64,000 nt of DNA from Diabrotica undecimpunctata (taxonomy: Eukaryota; Arthropoda; Insecta; Coleoptera; Chrysomelidae). This document shows positions 59,366 through 64,000 of the stretch, in pieces. The stretch's first letter is position 1. Each line of letters starts with the position of its first letter. The translations under genes were made by a program, and so were the position numbers. The DNA lies in assembly GCF_040954645.1 (NCBI RefSeq), contig NC_092807.1, positions 49,359,991 to 49,423,990 of the forward strand, written 5' to 3'. The notes beneath the pieces were generated by a model. The model made no database searches. It saw only the letters and a program-made list of their open reading frames with translations, and had not been told where the DNA came from.

Positions 59366-59661
59366 CTAAACCATATTGGTCAATAAGTTCGCACACCAAA
59401 TCAATACCTTTCTTATTGGCTGCTACTTGAGCTCTAACATCAGATATATTATCTGATAAATTTCTTCCACCTGCTGCCTTAATTGAACTGATAAATTCCT
59501 CTTCTTGAAATTTGCCACCTTCGACTAGAAGAAACGATTTAAAAGCAGCTCCTTCTTCATCCAAACTAGTAGAATGCGGTGGCATAGAACCTGGAGTTAT
59601 GCCTCCTATGTCTGCGTGATGACCTCTGCTGGCAACGAAGAAAACGGGTTTTACACTTTGC
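59366..59661 (-). CDS. OPLAH: 5-oxoprolinase, internal exon 1 of 4 seen
   Basis: 296 bp: one base finishes a codon, 98 codons, one base of the next Asp codon. Contains [60 protein letters not shown] and [30 protein letters not shown] is the best-known signature of the 5-oxoprolinase C-terminal half; HH and D are candidate metal/active-site residues of the HyuB-like fold (family knowledge). Acceptor ...TTTTTTAG, donor TTTAG-GTAAG. Intact. The exon before it is beyond 64000. Confidence 0.96.
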
Positions 59662-60039
59662 CTAAAAAACATATAAATACCTATAAAAATAGAATACACT
59701 TAAATAGAATTCCACCTAGATTATTATAAAATATTGTATTTATTTCTTCATAAGTCCAATATTTAAGCATTCTCAGACTCTTCTTCATGTATAGCCAATT
59801 ATGCTAATGTACATGTTCAATTCTTGTCCTGTTCAATAGCCAGTCATCTATGCTTCCGAATTTACATGATCTGCTTTAACTTCTTTTATTATTGAATTAT
59901 GTTTTTCCACTATGTGATGGCTATATAGATCATCATTTGTCGAATGTTGATTTTGCATAGCCTAAATTTTAGTTGAATAGTAGTACATGGTGTTTCAAAA
60001 AGGTATGACATAAATTAAATCACGCATTCCGGGGACAAA

Positions 60040-61910
60040 AATAAATTGATTGAATCCAACTTACCTTTGTAAAAAAGTGTACACAGAAAAAGAAACAACA
60101 AAATCTAAGCGCACAGAAAACTTTTAAGGGTGGTGTGCAGCCCTAGATCCCCCCAAACTTTTGAGTACGTTCAAATCAAATGAATTTTGTGGAATCATTA
60201 GTTTAACACATTATTTTTAAAACTTTTTTGCCTCTTATCACTTTTTCGAAAACTAGTTTTTTTCCTAGTTGGCCATAAAATTACAATTAGTTTCTACGGA
60301 TACAATAATTACAAATAGTTCCATCAATAATAGTCAATAATTCGAAGCTATCTTTTATTGTATAAATAAGATTAATATTAAAAATTTTGATATTGCAATG
60401 GTCTACACATTTCAGGAAATGGCAGATATGCATTTAACTTTGGGAAAATTGGATCAAATTAAATTATGATTTCAATAAACTATCGGGAATATCATAAGTG
60501 AATGTCAAGGAAATAGTGCAGCAACCGCAAGGCGTTATGCAGTAAAATACCCCAATCGAAATACACCCGATAAACGATTATTTCTGACCATTGATCGTCG
60601 TTTACGGGAAACGGGTACGTTCCAACCGCAAGTTGCTGGCAATAGTGGTCGTTCAATAATGGATGCAACTGATAAATACATTTTAGAAATCATTGAAAAA
60701 GTCCCTGGAACAAGTACAAGGGTAATAGCTGCTCAACTAAATGTTCCTCGCGTAAGGGTTTGGTGGCGTTTGAAGGATCAGCTGCTTAAACCCTATCACT
60801 TAACAACGGTTCAAGAGTTATTGGTTGAAGATTATCCCAAAAGGATTGGATTTTGCGATTGGTTGTTAATGGAAAACACTCAAAATGTTAATTTTATTAG
60901 AAATATTTTGTTAACCGATGAGGCTACCTTCAGTAGAAATGGAATAACAAACCATCATAACGAGCACATTTGAGCCGACGAAAATCCTCAGGCCAAAAAA
61001 AAGGCCCACCACCGAAGGACTTTCAAAGTTTAGTTTGGGCAGGAATTGTGGATAACAATCTAATAGGACCAGTATTTCTTCCCAACAATTTAAATGGTGA
61101 TAATTATTTGCAGTTCTTGGCAAACGATTTACAAGAGTATTTGGAAGAAGTGAATATTGCAATAAGGCAAAATATGTGTTTTCTACAAGATGGCGCTCCA
61201 CCGCATTTCTTGGCCATCCAGAAGTCCAGGTCTTAACCCCATGGACTTTTGCTTTTGGGTGTTTATGAAAGAGAAAGTATATTCTGTAACAATAGATGAC
61301 GAACAACATTTGAGGGTTAGAATAATTGAAGCTGCAAATCAATTTCGCCAGAAAAATATGATTTTTCAGCGCATTCGGTTTTCCTTATTAAAACTATACC
61401 GAATGTGTATTGAAGAAAATGGAGATCATTTTTAACATTTATTGTAATATCACATTTATATAGGTTATAGACATTTTTTGTACTTGTTAATTCATTTAAG
61501 CCATTTATTTAGTTACACGTAATTTTTAAATGTTAATGAAAAGGGCCGTTACTCAATAAAAACTGTTTTTTTTAAGTGATAGAAGGCAAAAAAATTTTAA
61601 AAATAATGTGTTAAACTAACAAAGCCACAAAATTTATTTGATTTGAACGTACTTAAAAGTTTGGGGGGATTTAGGGCTGCACACCCCCTTAAAATTTTTC
61701 TGCGCACTTAGATTTTGTTGTTTATTTTGTATGAAAAATGCTTTCAGAACAAGATAGTAACGTGTCCATTTTTATAACAAAATGTCAAGTAGTGTAGGAG
61801 ATAAAGAAAAAAAAACAATTTTTATTTTGTAACTTCAAAGGGCTGTAACTTTTTTTGTGTACACTTTTGTACTAAGGTAAGTTGGATTGAATCAATTTAT
61901 TTTTAATTTT
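60040..61910 (+). mobile_element. mariner-type transposon with long inverted ends
   Basis: Left end region 60040-60250 and right end 61560-61910 are reverse complements over about 200 bp (shared AATTGATTGAATCCAACTTA, GTGTGCAGCCCTAGATCCCC-like, ACGTTCAAATCAAATGAATT). The right end has about 115 extra bases between two blocks. Transposase pseudogene inside. The exact outer limits and TSD are unclear. Confidence 0.78.
60399..61435 (+). pseudogene. Tc1/mariner-superfamily transposase
   Basis: Start MVYTFQEMADMHLTLG at 60399, a frame break, then ECQGNSAATARRYAVKYPNR, DATDKYILEIIEKVPGTSTR, LKPYHLTTVQELLVEDYPKR, LLTDEATFSRNGITNHHNEH (Asp 1), a TGA at 60971-60973, then FQSLVWAGIVDNNLIGPVFL, FLQDGAPPHF (Asp 2), a deletion of about 25 codons, and WPSRSPGLNPMDFCFW (third Asp). 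Ends RMCIEENGDHF. Same group as 17346 (DDE motifs and LxPYH junction), but a different family. Confidence 0.82.
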
Positions 61911-61973
61911 GAATAAAATCCTTTATAAAAAGGTATATAAAAAACCCAGTTGGGCTATGTTAAATTGGCAAAA

Positions 61974-62002
61974 CGTTTTCGGAATAAGTATTCCATCATC
62001 AG
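61974..62002 (-). ncRNA. hammerhead-ribozyme-like core
   Basis: Minus strand: CTGATGA (61996-62002), stem GGAAT / ATTCC with a four-base loop, then GAAA-ACG. Followed on the minus strand by TTTTGCC and a TCCTTTATAAAAAGG-like region, as in the weaker copy at 40699. Confidence 0.72.
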
Positions 62003-62009
62003 TACCCTA

Positions 62010-64000
62010 AAAGTATTTAACCACTTAATTAAAAAGAATTGAAATAATTTAAGTTTTGACTAAGGTTAGTGTAAAATGTGGTTAATACTTACAAGTTAAT
62101 ACATGGATGTAGCCACTAAATATGGGGTTACAAACCCTTTAAAAATTGCTAATTGAAATTTAGTTTACATAATGTCTGTTTTACAATTTAGATGGTAAAG
62201 TTACCGTTGGATTGGTAACATGGTGACATATGACTCTGCAATAAGTTGCAAGTCCTGAGACGGTATGTCTACGAGGACTTCAATAAAGCAACTGATTAAA
62301 ATGACAATCTTGGCAGGTTATGACGGAAGTTGTGACAGAGCAGTCAGTGTAACTATATATGTCTATTTAAGACAAGAGCCAACGTTATTTAAAAATTGTG
62401 AAAAATTGAAATAAAATAAAATTATAACAGTATCAACCATCAATGTTATTGTTGTAAATTATGTATGTAAGATAAAGTTATGGTGAGAAAATTATGTGAT
62501 TAAAGTTAGGCAACCAACTATACAGTGTTAAGTGGTGTGATGAAAAGATTCTAAATTAGAATTCTAATTAAATTTGGTTCGGTATAATGTTTTAACTTAC
62601 GTATTTTAAATTCCATTCTGTATAAGGTTTTAATCTACGTATTACAAATCTTCGAAGCAGAAACACTTGAATTTTGGAACTGCCTCTAATAACTAAGCAC
62701 AATAAGTGTCTGTTTAAATTTGCCCAAATAGACCAGCGATTTGCCGGTACTTTACTATGCGTAAAGTAAATCAAACTTTTAAAAAACCCCATTAGCGTGG
62801 AATCCTTGAGCAGGATTTTTTTCGAGTCACTTTCCGTTTGGCCAATAAAGAGACGGTAGGGTAGATGAAGCGCTGTTTGTCGGTCGTTACCGGCTTTTTT
62901 AGTTTGAAGACATCTTTGGACATTAAATGTATCTTTGAAAGTAGTGTTGTTTGGAGATAGAATGCAGTCAATGAAATAGTACGAGGTAAATCAAAATATG
63001 TAGTGACCACGCAAGTAAAAACGTAACGAGAAGTAAAGATTTATTTAGTGCAGAATGGGTCATTCTTAATTGCAGTTGATATGGCTAAACAAGTCCACAA
63101 ATCACTGTAAGTTATTACTTTTTATGTATCCTGCAACAGCAGATTTAATAACTATGCTGAATATTTCAATGATGGTGTTCTTGGCAGGGGAAAACACCTT
63201 TTATTATTTATATTTTTCTTCAACATTACATATACCTAGTATAGTGCAGTGACAGTGTTTTTTTAATGGACTATATCCCTTAGAGTTTTTCTGCCTGTTG
63301 AATAGTCATTGTTTATGTATACAACACTAAATGTGTATGTAGGCTGTAAGAAGCAAAAAATCTTCCACATACATAGCATGATATAATCACTAAATTTTAA
63401 AGATTCTTTTTTTTAAATGGTCGTTCTTTTTAAGATCAACTTTAACACAAATATTTTTACCAGGTCATCGAGAGAAATTAATATTTAACATTGATAAGAT
63501 GTAAGAAGGTATCAGAATGTAATGGAAATTTCTGTTTGTAAGATGTTAAATAATATGTACAGATAAATCTTAAACATAGTATTTTTGATTTCTTTAACAA
63601 TCTTCTTTTCTGTTGGACCACTTATAAAGAATTGCTAACAGGTTTGCGGAAAGGAACATATAAGGTAAGTGTGTTTGTTTTTTGTTATTTGTTTATATAT
63701 GTATTTTGGTTTTATGAGTTTTCCTTGTTCCTCACAGAAAAGACAAGGTTGTCCCCTTTTGGCAAATTGTTTATAATTTATCTTTGTAGCAATCATCTCC
63801 TAATTTGTCTTCTTTTAAATTTTTTTATTTATGTGCTAGTAATAATGTCATAAAAACCACCCGCACATCTCTCCCGACTCTAGACAACGTGGCCTCGTTT
63901 GTTTTGTATAGGTACCTCAAATATTGTCCATCGTTTGTTGTGTTACAATAAATGTAGTAAAACAGTAAATTCCGGAAGACGATTAGACGCCAAAATAGAG
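62010..64000. other. intronic, nothing recognised
   Basis: AT-rich. Several short open frames (for example minus 62592-63010) have no family I know. The first ~500 bp may belong to the element that carries the hammerhead at 61974. Confidence 0.45.

Larger units (their letters stand above)
59662..64000 (-). other. OPLAH: OPLAH intron, part inside the window
   Basis: No upstream exon (expected to encode ...SNHP.AGGSHLPD...) was found up to the window edge, so this intron exceeds 4.3 kb. Confidence 0.8.

Noticed and set aside
62592..63010. Two adjacent minus-strand frames of 66 and 72 codons
   Set aside because: No recognisable motif, no clear splice or element context; likely chance.

Overview
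This is a eukaryotic, AT-rich and very repeat-rich window. The protein relatives recognised and the mixture of mobile elements (I, RTE, CR1-like and R2-like LINEs, Penelope, BEL/Pao, Tc1/mariner variants, hAT, ISL2EU-like, pogo, Helitron) point to an insect. A beetle-like genome with very large introns fits, but the order and species are inference.

Only one host gene is recognisable. It is a 5-oxoprolinase (OPLAH) on the minus strand, seen as four consecutive internal exons: 59366-59661, 47276-47477, 23775-23886 and 11934-12158. The exons are intact, join in phase through canonical GT..AG sites, and give 278 codons of uninterrupted conserved sequence. The introns are 11.9, 23.4 and 11.6 kb. 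The gene runs off both ends of the window, so almost all the rest is intron filled with mobile elements.

Layout. 1-2.5 kb: decayed I-clade LINE and an endonuclease scrap. 2.7-3.3 kb: a 604-bp Helitron with textbook ends. 3.7-11 kb: an inverted-repeat element with a hammerhead-like core, split by a complete-ended BEL/Pao LTR element (4171-10941) with 5-bp TSD, tRNA-Tyr primer site, a long repeat-built leader and a gag-pol deletion ORF. 11-14.3 kb: hAT scraps, the fourth exon, a dispersed repeat and hairpins. 15-15.9 kb: Penelope GIY-YIG fragment with a hammerhead core between TA repeats. 17.3-18.4 kb: mariner-type transposase pseudogene. 20.9-22.7 kb: MITE and a DD82E transposase. 24.3-28.5 kb: internally deleted mariner element, then an ISL2EU-like transposon with YqaJ nuclease and DDE transposase, the nuclease split by an RTE LINE with 13-bp TSD. 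29-36 kb: I-clade LINE (split by a MITE) and a long CR1-type LINE. 36-37.9 kb: palindromes and a Penelope scrap bounded by TA repeats. 39.7-45.6 kb: second MITE copy, RTE LINE, palindrome, and a LINE split by a ZBED-type hAT. 45.6-51.9 kb: R2-like and RTE LINEs, including a 564-codon open RT frame. 52.2-55 kb: two inverted-repeat elements with hammerhead cores, one carrying a Penelope endonuclease. 56-59.3 kb: pogo-type transposase and LINE scraps. 60-61.9 kb: mariner-type element with long terminal inverted repeats. 62-64 kb: a hammerhead core, then nothing I recognise.

The most striking signal that no ordinary gene explains is the set of hammerhead-ribozyme-like cores (CTGANGA, hairpin, GAAA) scattered through the window in several sequence versions, mostly in or next to Penelope sequence, palindromes and TA tracts. 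The second is the roughly 1.9-kb leader of the BEL/Pao element, built from repeated small hairpins. All assignments come from reading the sequence; no database search was possible.
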